Shown here: piece after piece, positions 1-10,677 of the stretch
Position numbering within the stretch: position 1 is the first letter of the stretch
How the letters are laid out: the number at the start of each line of letters is the position of its first letter
Assembly (NCBI RefSeq): GCF_014195445.1
Contig: NZ_JACIBT010000001.1
Location: 806,001-870,000, forward strand
Source of the DNA: Garicola koreensis
GTDB lineage: Bacteria > Actinomycetota > Actinomycetes > Actinomycetales > Micrococcaceae
Length of the DNA stretch: 64,000 nucleotides
Direction: 5' to 3'
Position numbers and translations under genes: made by a program
Notes under the pieces: model-generated
Seen by the model: only the letters and a program-made list of their open reading frames with translations
Told to the model about the DNA's origin: nothing
The model's database searches: none

Positions 1-713
1 TCCGGAGAGATCTTCACCAGCAGCGGCACATGAGCCCCGGCTGCGGCGTCGGCCTCCTCCCCCACTGCGCGCAGCAGCGGCGCCAGCGTATCGATCTGCT
101 GCAGCTGGCGCAGCCCCGGGGTGTTGGGGCTGGAGACGTTGACCACCAGGTAGTCGGCCAGCGGGGCCAGTTCGCGGGCGGAGAGCAGGTAGTCCTCCAC
201 GGCGCCGTCCAGGGGAACGATCTTGGTCTTGCCGATGTTCACCCCGATCATCGGAGCATGGCGCCCGGCAGTCCGCAGCGCAGTCAGGAGCCGGCGGGTG
301 CGCTCCAATCTGGTGCGCACCGCTGCGGCGCCGTCGTTGTTGAAACCCATCCGGTTGATCAATGCCCGATCAGCCAGCAGCCGGAACAGTCGCGGGCGTT
401 CGTTGCCCGGCTGCGCCCGCGCGGTGACGGTGCCGATCTCGATATGGCCGAACCCCAGGCTCCCCAGCGGAAGCACTGCCACGGCTCCCTTGTCGAAGCC
501 GGCGGCGAGACCGAAGGGTGATGGCCACTGCTGCCCGAGGGCGTGTGTGCTCAGGCTGGGGTCGGGCCGGGTGAGGGCCTCCAGCAGCCGGCCCACACCC
601 CCGCGGTGGGCGATGCGCAGGCCGGCGACCACCAGTGAGTGCGCCCGCTCGGGATCCATCCGGGAGAACACAGTGCGGAATGCGGTGCTGTACAGCGGTG
701 CGGGGCGGGGCAT
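1..713 (-). CDS. pyrD: Dihydroorotate dehydrogenase (quinone), class 2, 3' end outside window
   Basis: Oxidises dihydroorotate to orotate in pyrimidine synthesis, passing electrons to membrane quinone. About 237 N-terminal residues are visible from the ATG at 713; the gene runs off the left edge. Seen in the translation: GLAAGFDK (FDK at residues 73-75), NRMGFNNDG near 119-127, and NVSSPNTPG near 192-200, where class 2 enzymes carry the catalytic serine. The N-terminal extension before residue 65 matches the membrane-associated helical part of class 2 enzymes. It is divergent from the hydrolase gene that starts at 768, with only 54 bases between them. Confidence 0.93.
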   Translation of the reverse strand, partial: MPRPAPLYSTAFRTVFSRMDPERAHSLVVAGLRIAHRGGVGRLLEALTRPDPSLSTHALGQQWPSPFGLAAGFDKGAVAVLPLGSLGFGHIEIGTVTARAQPGNERPRLFRLLADRALINRMGFNNDGAAAVRTRLERTRRLLTALRTAGRHAPMIGVNIGKTKIVPLDGAVEDYLLSARELAPLADYLVVNVSSPNTPGLRQLQQIDTLAPLLRAVGEEADAAAGAHVPLLVKISP

Positions 714-755
714 GCCCCGATCCTATCGGTCAGCGGCTGCGTCAGGGAGCATCCC

Positions 756-761
756 TACACT
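756..761 (+). promoter_or_regulatory. -10 hexamer TACACT of a predicted leaderless promoter
   Basis: TACACT matches the actinobacterial -10 pattern TAnnnT. Exactly six bases separate it from the ATG at 768, so transcription would start on the A of the start codon. No clear -35 was seen. Confidence 0.5.
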
Positions 762-767
762 GGAGCC

Positions 768-1883
768 ATGACGACGTCGCCATCTTTTCGTGCCCCGCAG
801 GGCGAGGAGGCGGAACCGGCGCCGCAGGGCACACGGCGGGAGCAGCCGTGGGGGGAGCGGCGGTGGTGGGAGCAGCTGAGCACCGAGCACATGAAGGACT
901 CTGCCCCCGGCCAATGGGTCCAGGACTATCTGCCGGGCTGCTCGCGCATGACGCTGCCGCTGGGAGAAGATTTCGAAGGCCCGGTCTCCGCCACTCTGGT
1001 GCGTTTGGACCAGCAGCCTTCCGCGCGGCCGGATGACCAGCCGGACCAGCAGCCGTCGGCGCCGGTGCTGCAGCTTCACGGGTGGTCGGACTATTTCTAC
1101 AATCTGCCCACCGCCCAACGGTGGGCCGCCGGCGGGCACCGGTTCTACGCGCTGGATCTTCGCAAATATGGGCGCAGCCTGCGCCAGCACCAGACGCCCG
1201 GCCATATTGAGAGCCTGCAGCAGTACGACACCGAGATCGCCGCGGCCCTGGCGATCATGGCGGAGGAGAATCCGCAGTCGCCTGCACCGATCATCAGCGC
1301 CCACTCCACCGGGGGGCTGGTGGCCGCACTGTGGGCCGAGCGCAACCCGCACCGCCTCAGTGCCCTGGTGCTGAACTCTCCGTGGCTGGAGCTTCCCGGC
1401 GACGCCCTGGCTCGGGCGGCGGCAGAGGGCATCGTGACCCCTTTGGGCGCAGTCAACCCCACCGCCACATTGCGGGTCCCCCGACTGGAGACCTATTGGG
1501 AGTCGCTCTCAGACGAAGCCCACGGCGAGTGGCGGCTGCACCCGCTGTGGCGGCCGCGAAAGTCGTTCCGCATGACGGTCGGCTGGCTGAAGGCCGTCTT
1601 CGCCGGCCACCGCAGGATCTACGAGGGCCTGGATATGGAGGTGCCGGTGCTGGTGCTGCTCTCCACCGCCACGGTCTACCGCGCCCAGTGGACTCCGGAG
1701 CACCAGGTGAAGGACAGTGTGCTCGACGTGGAGCTGCTGGCTCGCCGCGCAGTGCGCCTGGGTCGCCGGGTCACCGTGGTGCGGCTGCCCTCGGCGATGC
1801 ATGATGTCTTCGCCTCCGGCGAGCAGGTGCGGCGCACCGCCTACGCCGAAACTGCGCGCTGGCTGCGGGGCTACGCGCCCTAG
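768..1883 (+). CDS. Alpha/beta hydrolase, lysophospholipase / serine aminopeptidase S33 type
   Basis: A 371-residue soluble hydrolase; the substrate cannot be told from sequence. LHGWSDYF at 103-110 gives the oxyanion-hole strand and turn. IISAHSTGG carries the nucleophile at Ser180 in an AHSTG variant of GxSxG, as in lysophospholipase-like actinobacterial proteins. A late LPSAMHDVF supplies the probable catalytic His. The frame is open upstream to 639, but that would overlap pyrD on the other strand. The ATG at 768 is preferred because a -10 hexamer sits exactly six bases before it. The region near residues 82-98 is rich in Gln, Pro and Asp and is probably a linker. Confidence 0.8.
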   Translation: MTTSPSFRAPQGEEAEPAPQGTRREQPWGERRWWEQLSTEHMKDSAPGQWVQDYLPGCSRMTLPLGEDFEGPVSATLVRLDQQPSARPDDQPDQQPSAPVLQLHGWSDYFYNLPTAQRWAAGGHRFYALDLRKYGRSLRQHQTPGHIESLQQYDTEIAAALAIMAEENPQSPAPIISAHSTGGLVAALWAERNPHRLSALVLNSPWLELPGDALARAAAEGIVTPLGAVNPTATLRVPRLETYWESLSDEAHGEWRLHPLWRPRKSFRMTVGWLKAVFAGHRRIYEGLDMEVPVLVLLSTATVYRAQWTPEHQVKDSVLDVELLARRAVRLGRRVTVVRLPSAMHDVFASGEQVRRTAYAETARWLRGYAP

Positions 1884-1912
1884 CTTCTCCGCCTGCGGCG
1901 CTGGCTCCCCGC

Positions 1913-2758
1913 TCAGCCTTCGGGGCCGAATCGGTCCACGGCACCGCCGTATCGTCGGTCCCGCTTGGCGTAGATTTCGATGGCTTCCCAGAGGGTGGTG
2001 CGGTCCACGTCGGGCCAGAGGGTGTCCAGGAAGACCATCTCCGCGTAGGCGGACTGCCACAGCAGAAAGTTGCTGATCCGCTGCTCGCCGGAGGATCTCA
2101 GGAAGAGGTCGACGTCGGGCAGGTCCGGCTGCTGAAGGTGCGCCGCGAGGGTGGATTCGCGGATGCGTGACGGATCGATCTCTCCGCGGGCGGCCTTCTC
2201 GGCGATCACCCGCACCGCATCGGCGATCTCCGCTCGGCCGCCGTAGTTGACGCACATGGTCAGGGTGGCTCGGGTATTGCTGCGGGTCAGTTCCTCGGCG
2301 GACTGCAGCTCCTTGATGACCGAGCGCCAGAGTTTGGGGCGCCGGCCGTTCCACCGGATCCGCACACCCCAGGAGTGCAGGACGTCGCGCTGGCGGCGCA
2401 GCACCTCGCGTGAGTAGCTCATGATGAAGCGCACCTCGTCGGGGGAGCGCTTCCAGTTCTCAGTGCTGAAGCCGTAGACGCTGACATGCTTGACCCCGGA
2501 CTCGATCGCACCGGCCATGACTTCCATCAGGGAGTGCTCACCGGCGCGGTGGCCCTCAGTGCGCGGCAGTCCCCGCTGATTGGCCCACCGACCGTTGCCG
2601 TCCATGACCACGGCGATATGGGCGGGAATCAGCTCCGCAGGAAGGGCCGGCGGCACCGCTCCCTCCGGGTGGGGCCAAGGGTCCTGGTACGGCGCAGAAT
2701 TCTTCGACGTCGCAGACTTTCTGGATGTCGCAGGGTTTCTGGATGCGGGTGCGGGCAT
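1913..2758 (-). CDS. uppS: Isoprenyl transferase (polyprenyl diphosphate synthase)
   Basis: Condenses isopentenyl diphosphate units in cis to make the polyprenyl carrier used in cell wall synthesis. MDGNGRWAN at 52-60 contains the catalytic Asp53 that binds the pyrophosphate/Mg. It is followed by GHRAG, by [10 protein letters not shown], and by [14 protein letters not shown] plus SAYAEM near the C terminus, all signatures of this family. Residues 5-22 are a low-complexity stretch made by three 18-bp repeats and are probably disordered. The start lies 4 bases after the recO stop with no good ribosome-binding site, so translational coupling is likely. The 281-residue length is normal. Confidence 0.93.
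   Translation of the reverse strand: MPAPASRNPATSRKSATSKNSAPYQDPWPHPEGAVPPALPAELIPAHIAVVMDGNGRWANQRGLPRTEGHRAGEHSLMEVMAGAIESGVKHVSVYGFSTENWKRSPDEVRFIMSYSREVLRRQRDVLHSWGVRIRWNGRRPKLWRSVIKELQSAEELTRSNTRATLTMCVNYGGRAEIADAVRVIAEKAARGEIDPSRIRESTLAAHLQQPDLPDVDLFLRSSGEQRISNFLLWQSAYAEMVFLDTLWPDVDRTTLWEAIEIYAKRDRRYGGAVDRFGPEG
2692..2745 (-). repeat. 18-bp tandem repeat, 3 units, in the uppS N terminus
   Basis: Units at 2692-2709, 2710-2727 and 2728-2745. The last two differ at only two or three bases; the first is more diverged. Each encodes a six-residue unit of the type (A/T)SRxxA. The length is a multiple of three, so changes in copy number keep the frame. Confidence 0.8.
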
Positions 2759-2762
2759 GGGT

Positions 2763-3509
2763 TTATTGTGCCAGCCGCAGCGAGGTCAGGCGGCGCTCCA
2801 GGTGATGTTGGGCGTAGTCGGTGGCCACTGCCACCGCCTCGTGGCGCAGGTCCGCGGAGGACCTGGCGGCCTGATCCCACTGGCCGTGCTGCAGGGCGTG
2901 CAGCAGTTCTGCGGTGCCCGCGCTGATGGTTCGGGTGCCGGGCGGGCGGCAGTCGCCGCAGACTGGACCGCCGGAGCCGGGGTGGAACCCCAGGTGGGCC
3001 CCGCCGGCGCCGCAACAGACGCAGACGGACCAGGTCACCGCCCACCCGGCAGAGCCCATCGAGCGCAGCAGGTACGAGCTGAGCACCAGGTCCGGAGTGT
3101 GGACTCCGCGGGCTAGAGCCGAGAGTCCCCCGTGCAGCAGGTCGAACTGCCGAGTGTCGGAGCCGTCTTGGGTGTCAGTGAGTCGTTCGGCGGTCTCTGC
3201 CATGGCGGAGGCGGCGGTGTACTTCTCGTAGTCGGCGGCGATCATGGTGCCGTAGCTGCTGCGACCGACGGCCTGGGTGATGATGTCCAGGCTGCGTCCG
3301 TGGACGAACTGCACATCAGCGACCATGAAAGGCTCCAGTGTGGCCCCGAACTTGGACTGTGTGCGGCGGACCCCCTTGGCCACGGCACGCACCAGACCGT
3401 GGAAGGCAGTGAGCACGGTGATGATCCGATCGGCTTCACCCAGCTTCTGGGTGCGCAGCACGATGCCCAGATCACGGTAGCTGCGGGAGGCGAAGTTACT
3501 TGCCGCCAT
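2763..3509 (-). CDS. recO: DNA repair protein RecO
   Basis: Recombination mediator that loads RecA with RecF/RecR. The N-terminal OB-fold part reads [19 protein letters not shown] and is followed by [12 protein letters not shown] four-cysteine zinc motif is visible as CVCCG and, later, CGDC at about residues 163-192. The length (248) is typical. It sits directly before uppS, an order common in actinobacteria, and after leuA. A good ribosome-binding sequence (GGGAGG) precedes the ATG at 3509. Confidence 0.92.
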   Translation of the reverse strand: MAASNFASRSYRDLGIVLRTQKLGEADRIITVLTAFHGLVRAVAKGVRRTQSKFGATLEPFMVADVQFVHGRSLDIITQAVGRSSYGTMIAADYEKYTAASAMAETAERLTDTQDGSDTRQFDLLHGGLSALARGVHTPDLVLSSYLLRSMGSAGWAVTWSVCVCCGAGGAHLGFHPGSGGPVCGDCRPPGTRTISAGTAELLHALQHGQWDQAARSSADLRHEAVAVATDYAQHHLERRLTSLRLAQ

Positions 3510-3589
3510 GCTGCTTCGCCTCCCTCACTGATTGACCGGCACGACGCCGGGGCCGGGCCGCTGCGCTGCCAGAATAGTCCGCCGGGAGG

Positions 3590-5530
<1,941 letters not shown>

Positions 5531-5532
5531 TC

Positions 5533-5561
5533 ACGCTAACACGGAGCGCCTCTGGTTTCAC
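5533..5561 (-). promoter_or_regulatory. Predicted promoter of the leuA leader (GTGAAA-17 bp-TAGCGT)
   Basis: -35 GTGAAA at 5561-5556, a 17-bp spacer, and -10 TAGCGT at 5538-5533. The expected +1 is 5526, the G of the leader-peptide GTG. Confidence 0.55.
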
Positions 5562-5589
5562 CTTCGGCTCCGGGACGCGTCGGCCCGGG

Positions 5590-6582
5590 TCAGAAGCCCA
5601 GCCGGTTGAGCTTCTTGGGGTCGCGCTGCCACTCTTTGGTGACTTTGACGTGCAGGTCCAGGTACACCGGGGTTCCGAGCAGCTTCTTGATGCCGGTCCG
5701 GGCGTGGCTGCCGATCTGCTTCAGCCGCGAGCCGCCGCGGCCGATGATGATGGCCTTCTGCGAGTTGCGCTCCACATGGATCGTGGCGTGGACATCCAGC
5801 AGCGGTTTCTCCTGCGGACGGTCCTCACGCGGAATCATCTCCTCCACGGTCACTGCGATGGAGTGCGGCAGCTCGTCGCGCACATCCTCCAGGGCGGCTT
5901 CGCGGATCAGCTCGGCGATCATCATCGTCTCCGGCTCGTCGCTGAGCTCCCCGGTCGGGTAGAGCGGCGGAGAGGGCGGCATCATCGCCGTCAGCTCCTC
6001 AGCGACCACATCCACCTGATCGCCCTCCACGGCGGAGACCGGGATGATCGCGCTGAATCCCTCGGCCTGCTTGCCTTCGCCGGCCAGGTGCTCACGACCG
6101 AGCTGATCCACCGCCACCAGGTGCTCGGGCAGCTGGTCCCTGGCCACCTTGTCCACCTTGGTCACCAGCGCCACCACCGGCTGGTGCGGCACCTTCCTCA
6201 GCTGGGCGGCGATGAACTTATCGCCGGGGCCGATCTTCTCGTCAGCCGGCAGGCAGAACCCGACGACGTCGACCTCGCTGAGTGTGTCAATCACCAGGTC
6301 GTTGAGCCGTGAGCCCAGCAGTGTGCGCGGCCGGTGCAGGCCGGGAGTGTCCACCAGCACCAGCTGAGCGTGGTCACGGTGGACGATCCCGCGGATGGTG
6401 TGCCGGGTGGTCTGCGGCTTTGAGGAGGTGATGGCCACCTTCTCGCCCACCAGGGCATTGGTCAGCGTCGACTTGCCTGCGTTGGGCCGGCCCACGAAGC
6501 TGGCGAACCCCGCCCGGTAGTTCTCGTCGTATTCGGGGAACTCCGGGAGGTCGCCGATCAGCATAGAGCGGTCGCTGCTCAT
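5590..6582 (-). CDS. era: GTPase Era
   Basis: Ribosome-assembly GTPase that binds the 3' end of 16S rRNA. G1 GRPNAGKS is at 31-38, G3 DTPG at 78-81, and TKVD takes the place of NKxD as G4. A C-terminal KH domain contains IIGRGGSRLKQIG. The 330-residue length has an N-terminal extension of about 20 residues. The ATG overlaps the stop of the CBS-domain gene by four bases, and this pair follows ybeY and phoH, a conserved order for ribosome maturation genes. Confidence 0.95.
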   Translation of the reverse strand: MSSDRSMLIGDLPEFPEYDENYRAGFASFVGRPNAGKSTLTNALVGEKVAITSSKPQTTRHTIRGIVHRDHAQLVLVDTPGLHRPRTLLGSRLNDLVIDTLSEVDVVGFCLPADEKIGPGDKFIAAQLRKVPHQPVVALVTKVDKVARDQLPEHLVAVDQLGREHLAGEGKQAEGFSAIIPVSAVEGDQVDVVAEELTAMMPPSPPLYPTGELSDEPETMMIAELIREAALEDVRDELPHSIAVTVEEMIPREDRPQEKPLLDVHATIHVERNSQKAIIIGRGGSRLKQIGSHARTGIKKLLGTPVYLDLHVKVTKEWQRDPKKLNRLGF

Positions 6583-8018
6583 TGTTTCACCTTCTGTAGG
6601 GGACCCGTTCGGGGATGCGCTGCCGTCGGGGCAGCTGTTCGGGCAGGGGTGTCGGCAGCCGCGGACTCGGCGTGCTCCAGACGCAGCACCTCGTCCTCGC
6701 TGTCGGTGCCCACTCCCCCGCGGGCCCCGCGGCGGTCCTCGGACTCCCAGCTCAGCACATGGGAGACCCGGTTGCGGCGGCCGGCGAGCCGGTCTGCGTG
6801 CAGCACCACACCGTCGATCTCCACTTCGGAGCCGGCGATGGGAACGCGTCCCAGGTGCTTGGCCAGCAGCCCGCCGACGGTGTTGACGTCCTCTTCGTCG
6901 TCGAGGTCCAGGTCGTAGACGTCGGCGAAGTCGTTCACGCTCATCCGGGCTGAGAGCCGGCGTCGTCCGTCCCCCAGATCCTCCACCTCTTCGACCTCTT
7001 GGTCGTATTCGTCAACGATGTCACCGACCAGCTCCTCGATGAGGTCCTCCATGGTCACCAGCCCTGCGGTGCCGCCGTACTCGTCGACGACGACGGCGAC
7101 GTGGGTCGATTCGCGCTGCAGCTCAGAGAGGAACTCGCCGACTGACTTGGACTCGGGCACATAGCGGACGTCGCGCTGCAGCTCGTCGACGCTGATGGAT
7201 GCGGCGTCGCGGTCGGCGAACGCGTCCGGGGCTCGGCCCAGCTGCAGCATGTGCTCCAGATTGGCGACGTCCTTGAGGTAGACCATGCCGGTGATGTCAT
7301 CGGCGGAGCCGCGGGTCACCGGCATACGGGAGTGTCCGGACCCCAGGAACAGGGTCATTGCCTCGTCCAGGTTCGCTTCGGCGTCAACAGTGACCATATC
7401 GGTGCGTGGAACCATCACGGCCCGCACCCGGGTGCTGGAGAGGTCGAGGACCGATTCGATCAGCTCTGCTTCGTTGTCTTCGATCACGTCTGATTCGTTG
7501 GCCCGGGTGATGTAGTTCAGCAGCTCGTCGTCGTCGAAGAACCCTTGGTCCCCGGCAGTTCCCGGGAGAATTCTGCGGCCCACCCCGGCCAGCCAGACCG
7601 GCAGCGGCCCCAGGGCCAGGCGCAGGCCGCGCACCATGCGGGCGGTGGCCGAGGCGATGGGAAGGTGGTAGGCGCGTCCGATCGTCCGCGGTGAGGCGAC
7701 GGCGCTGATGAGCCCGGCCGCGGCCAGGGCGATGCCGGCGGTGAGCGCGCCCAGCTCCAGGTCCCCGATGATCAGGATCGCCGTCAGGGTGATCAGCACC
7801 AGTGCCACAGTGGTCAGCGCCCAGCGCCACATCTGCAGGGCCAGGGTGTGCGGGTTCGGCTGGGCGAGGATCATCTCTACGGCACGAGAGCCGTGCTTCT
7901 CGGCGATCTCTTCGGCCTCTTTGCGGGTCAGGCGCAGAAAGGCCGCCTCCGCTGTGGCGAGCAGGAAGGCCAGCGCCGCAGCGGCCGCCGCAGCGCTGAT
8001 CAGCAGCGTGATGGTCAT
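6579..8018 (-). CDS. CBS-domain membrane protein, HlyC/CorC family (CNNM-like)
   Basis: A 479-residue protein with an N-terminal DUF21 transmembrane region (helices near 1-25, 65-110 and 130-150). Two CBS domains follow, including [12 protein letters not shown] and [20 protein letters not shown], then a CorC/HlyC C-terminal domain and a disordered tail of about 50 residues. The family is linked to magnesium/cobalt homeostasis; direct transport is not shown by the sequence. It overlaps ybeY and era by four bases on each side, so it is part of the phoH-ybeY-era transcript. Confidence 0.88.
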   Translation of the reverse strand: MTITLLISAAAAAAALAFLLATAEAAFLRLTRKEAEEIAEKHGSRAVEMILAQPNPHTLALQMWRWALTTVALVLITLTAILIIGDLELGALTAGIALAAAGLISAVASPRTIGRAYHLPIASATARMVRGLRLALGPLPVWLAGVGRRILPGTAGDQGFFDDDELLNYITRANESDVIEDNEAELIESVLDLSSTRVRAVMVPRTDMVTVDAEANLDEAMTLFLGSGHSRMPVTRGSADDITGMVYLKDVANLEHMLQLGRAPDAFADRDAASISVDELQRDVRYVPESKSVGEFLSELQRESTHVAVVVDEYGGTAGLVTMEDLIEELVGDIVDEYDQEVEEVEDLGDGRRRLSARMSVNDFADVYDLDLDDEEDVNTVGGLLAKHLGRVPIAGSEVEIDGVVLHADRLAGRRNRVSHVLSWESEDRRGARGGVGTDSEDEVLRLEHAESAAADTPARTAAPTAAHPRTGPLQKVKQ

Positions 8019-8578
8019 CGCTCACCCCGGGGCTGGGTCTGAGGAGGCTCGGTTTCCGTGAGCTCGGTTTCGGCAGCCTCGGTTTCAGTGAGCTCGGTTT
8101 CAGTCGGCACTGGGGCTTCGTGGCCGAGGAACTCTTCCAGCAGTCGCTTCTGCAGGGTGAACATTTCGGTGCGGGGTGCGGCCTCGTGATGGTCGTAGCC
8201 CAGCAGGTGCAGCACCCCGTGGGTGCTCAGCAGGCAGAGTTCATCGATCAGCGGGTGGCCGGCGGCCGTCGCCTGAGCCTGCGCCACTGCCGGGCACAGC
8301 ACGACGTCGCCCAACACCCCGGCCTCCACCGGGTCGTGGGGGCTGCCGGGGGTGAGCTCATCCATGGGGAAGCTCATCACGTCGGTGGCCCCGGGCAGAG
8401 CCATCCATTCCAGGTGCAGCTCTTCCATCTCGGCCTCGTCCACCAGGGTGATGGCCAGTTCCACCTCTGCACCAAGCCCAAGCTCGGCGTAGAGGAAGGC
8501 GGTCAGGTCGGTGAGCTCAGCCAGGTGCTCTACGGTGATGAGCCGACTGTCGCTGGAGTCGTCCAGGGAGAGCGTCAC
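8015..8578 (-). CDS. ybeY: Endoribonuclease YbeY (16S rRNA maturation)
   Basis: Metal-dependent RNase that matures the 3' end of 16S rRNA. The zinc-binding signature HGVLHLLGYDH is at about residues 120-130 and the conserved TDVMSFPM at about 65-72. The start is GTG, overlapping the phoH stop by four bases. The last 35 residues are an acidic extension of repeated TETEL-type units that the core enzyme does not need. These come from four tandem 15-bp DNA repeats. Confidence 0.94.
   Translation of the reverse strand: MTLSLDDSSDSRLITVEHLAELTDLTAFLYAELGLGAEVELAITLVDEAEMEELHLEWMALPGATDVMSFPMDELTPGSPHDPVEAGVLGDVVLCPAVAQAQATAAGHPLIDELCLLSTHGVLHLLGYDHHEAAPRTEMFTLQKRLLEEFLGHEAPVPTETELTETEAAETELTETEPPQTQPRGER
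8047..8106 (-). repeat. 15-bp tandem repeat, 4 units, in the ybeY 3' end
   Basis: Units at 8047-8061, 8062-8076, 8077-8091 and 8092-8106, all built on CTCGGTTTC on the plus strand. They encode five-residue units of the TETEx type. Copy-number change would keep frame and lengthen or shorten the acidic tail. Confidence 0.85.
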
Positions 8579-9702
8579 GACTCCTCCTGCTCGGAGGGTT
8601 CGGAGGTGGATCTCTGCGGGGAGGAGCTCCGCTGGGTGGCTGAGCGTTGGGACGGCGGTCGTTGGAAGCGGTCGCCGCGGCGCTGACCGCCCCGATGCGA
8701 GGACGCGCCGCGTTGGGCATTGTTGTGCCGCTCATAGGCGTCGACGATGCGTCCGACCAGTTCGTGGCGGACCACGTCCTCGGAGCCGAATCGGGAGATG
8801 GAGATGTCCTCGACGCCCTCGAGGATCTCCAACACGGTGCGCAGCCCGGAGTCGGTGCCGCGGGGCAGGTCGATCTGGGTGATGTCTCCGGTGACTACGA
8901 TCTTGGAGTTGAATCCCAGTCGGGTCAGGAACATCTTCATCTGCTCGGCAGTGGTGTTCTGCGCCTCATCCAGGATGATGAAGGAGTCGTTCAGGGTCCT
9001 GCCGCGCATATAGGCCAGCGGGGCCACTTCGATGGTGCCGGAGGCCATCAGCTGCGGGATCGACTCCGGCTCCAGCATGTCGTGCAGCGCGTCATAGAGC
9101 GGACGCAGGTAGGGGTCGATCTTTTCGTTCAGCGAGCCCGGCAGATAGCCCAGGTTCTCCCCGGCCTCCACGGCGGGGCGGGTGAGAATGATCCGGTTGA
9201 CCTCTTTGGCCTGCAGCGCCTGCACGGCCTTGGCCATGGCCAAGTAGGTTTTGCCGGTGCCGGCCGGGCCGATTCCGAAGAGCACAGTGGACTCGTCGAT
9301 GGCGTCCACATAGTCTTGCTGGTTGATGGTCTTGGGCCGGATGGCCCGCCCCCGGTGGGAGAGGATGTTGGTGGCCACCATGCGTGCGCTGCTGGGTGCC
9401 TCCTGGGCGCGGACCATCGTGGAGATCTGTTCGATGATCTCTTCGCTGGCGGTGGTGCCGGAGGCGGCCAGCGTCTTCAGCTGGGTGAGGATCTCCACGA
9501 TCTGGGCGGCGTCCTGGGCCGGTCCGGTGACGGTGATCTGCTGGTCGCGCAGTCCGATGTCGGCCTCCGGATACAGGCCCACCAGGATGCGCAGCGCCAG
9601 GTCCTGGATGCCCAGGGTCCGGAACATGGTCTCGGGGTCGGCGAAGTGAACCTCGCGCTCAGTGGGGGTCGTCGTGGCAGTCTCGGTAATCAGGTGCCTC
9701 AC
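8575..9702 (-). CDS. phoH: PhoH-like ATPase
   Basis: A 375-residue P-loop protein of the PhoH family, often coupled to YbeY and probably acting in RNA metabolism. Walker A GPAGTGKT is near 145-152, Walker [10 protein letters not shown] near 240, and LPRGTDSG follows. A short KH-like N-terminal segment precedes the ATPase domain. The C-terminal 45 residues are Arg/Ser/Gln-rich and probably disordered. The start is GTG at 9702; it overlaps ybeY. A 59-bp palindromic element lies between it and rsmE. Confidence 0.92.
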   Translation of the reverse strand: MRHLITETATTTPTEREVHFADPETMFRTLGIQDLALRILVGLYPEADIGLRDQQITVTGPAQDAAQIVEILTQLKTLAASGTTASEEIIEQISTMVRAQEAPSSARMVATNILSHRGRAIRPKTINQQDYVDAIDESTVLFGIGPAGTGKTYLAMAKAVQALQAKEVNRIILTRPAVEAGENLGYLPGSLNEKIDPYLRPLYDALHDMLEPESIPQLMASGTIEVAPLAYMRGRTLNDSFIILDEAQNTTAEQMKMFLTRLGFNSKIVVTGDITQIDLPRGTDSGLRTVLEILEGVEDISISRFGSEDVVRHELVGRIVDAYERHNNAQRGASSHRGGQRRGDRFQRPPSQRSATQRSSSPQRSTSEPSEQEES

Positions 9703-9778
9703 TTGGTCGGTCTACGGGTGCTTCCATTCTACGTCCAAGCCGCCATTGAGCCATCGGTGCCCGGCCTTCTCCACTTTC

Positions 9779-9837
9779 CGCAGTGCTTCTGCCGGATCGT
9801 CGACCTCCAGCTTCACGGTCAGGCAGAAGCGCCACGA
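9779..9837 (-). repeat. 59-bp palindromic element, copy 1 (between rsmE and phoH)
   Basis: Arms GCTTCTGCC (9785-9793) and GGCAGAAGC (9822-9830) are perfect inverted repeats around a 28-base loop. The element matches 41031-41089 at 48 of 59 positions without gaps and in the same orientation. It begins just after the rsmE stop on the transcribed strand. It may be a 3'-end or processing hairpin, or a dispersed REP-like element. Confidence 0.75.
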
Positions 9838-9838
9838 T

Positions 9839-10654
9839 TCACCAGTCCCACCGGCCCAGCAGCAGCTGGGTCGCGGCGATGGCGGCCGGTCCGGCGCTGG
9901 AGCTGCGCAGCACATGGTGCCCCAGCCGGGCGGTGCGGGCACAGGCGGCAGTCAGCAGCTGCAGCTCCCGGTCGCTGATCCCGCCCTCGGGGCCGATCAC
10001 CAGGTGCAGCTCATCCAGCGGCCGCTGCCCCTGCGGTGCGCCGAAGTCCTGCAGCACACCGAGCTCCTGCAGCACAGTCTGCAGCGAGATCTTTTCGGCC
10101 TCGTGCAGCACGACGACGCCGACCCGCTGCCCCTTCTCGCCCCGCCCCTTCTCGCCTTGCGCCTGCACGTACTGGGCGGTGCTGTGCAGCGGGCGGACCT
10201 CAGGGATCGCGGTGCGGCGGGTCTGTTTGGCCGCGGTGGTGACGGTGTTGACCCATTCGGCGTGCTTCTTCGCCTCGCGGCCGGGCTTCCACCGGGCCAC
10301 CGACCGTTCGGCCTGCCACGGAATCACTGCCTCGACCCCCAGTTCGGTGGCTGATTCCACCGCCTGCAGGTCGCGTCTGTCTTTGGCCAGGGCCTGAACC
10401 AGCACCAGGTGCGGCAGCGGCGGCTCCTCGGTGCTCACCGCAACGATCTGCACCTGCAGCTGGCCGGTCTCCACTGCGACGACGACGCCCTCGGCCCGTC
10501 TGCTGCGGGTGTCGGAGAGCTGGACCGCTTCGCCGGAGCCCAGCCGCATCACTGTGGCCGCATGGTGGCCCTCGGCCCCGTCCAGCATGATGGTCGAACC
10601 TGGCTCAGCGGCGTCGAGCCGTCCGGGCGCCAGGTGGAACAGCGGAGCAGTCAT
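9839..10654 (-). CDS. rsmE: 16S rRNA m3U1498 methyltransferase RsmE
   Basis: SPOUT-class enzyme that methylates U1498 of 16S rRNA. The knot motifs are LVIGPEGGISDREL near 222-235 and LRSSSAGPAAIAA near 249-261; the latter is usually LRTETA, so this is a divergent form. An N-terminal PUA-like domain is indicated by AEGHHAATVMRLGSG. An insertion rich in EKG repeats lies near residue 170. It follows dnaJ by 23 bases and ends two bases before the first copy of the 59-bp element. Confidence 0.92.
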   Translation of the reverse strand: MTAPLFHLAPGRLDAAEPGSTIMLDGAEGHHAATVMRLGSGEAVQLSDTRSRRAEGVVVAVETGQLQVQIVAVSTEEPPLPHLVLVQALAKDRRDLQAVESATELGVEAVIPWQAERSVARWKPGREAKKHAEWVNTVTTAAKQTRRTAIPEVRPLHSTAQYVQAQGEKGRGEKGQRVGVVVLHEAEKISLQTVLQELGVLQDFGAPQGQRPLDELHLVIGPEGGISDRELQLLTAACARTARLGHHVLRSSSAGPAAIAATQLLLGRWDW

Positions 10655-10677
10655 GGTGACCTAGGCGTCGGGGGGAT

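Noticed and set aside
9712-9942. Possible small protein on the minus strand across the first 59-bp element (ending LDVEWKHP)
   Set aside because: It has no start codon outside rsmE, and the second copy of the element changes mostly codon positions 1 and 2, so the peptide is not conserved.
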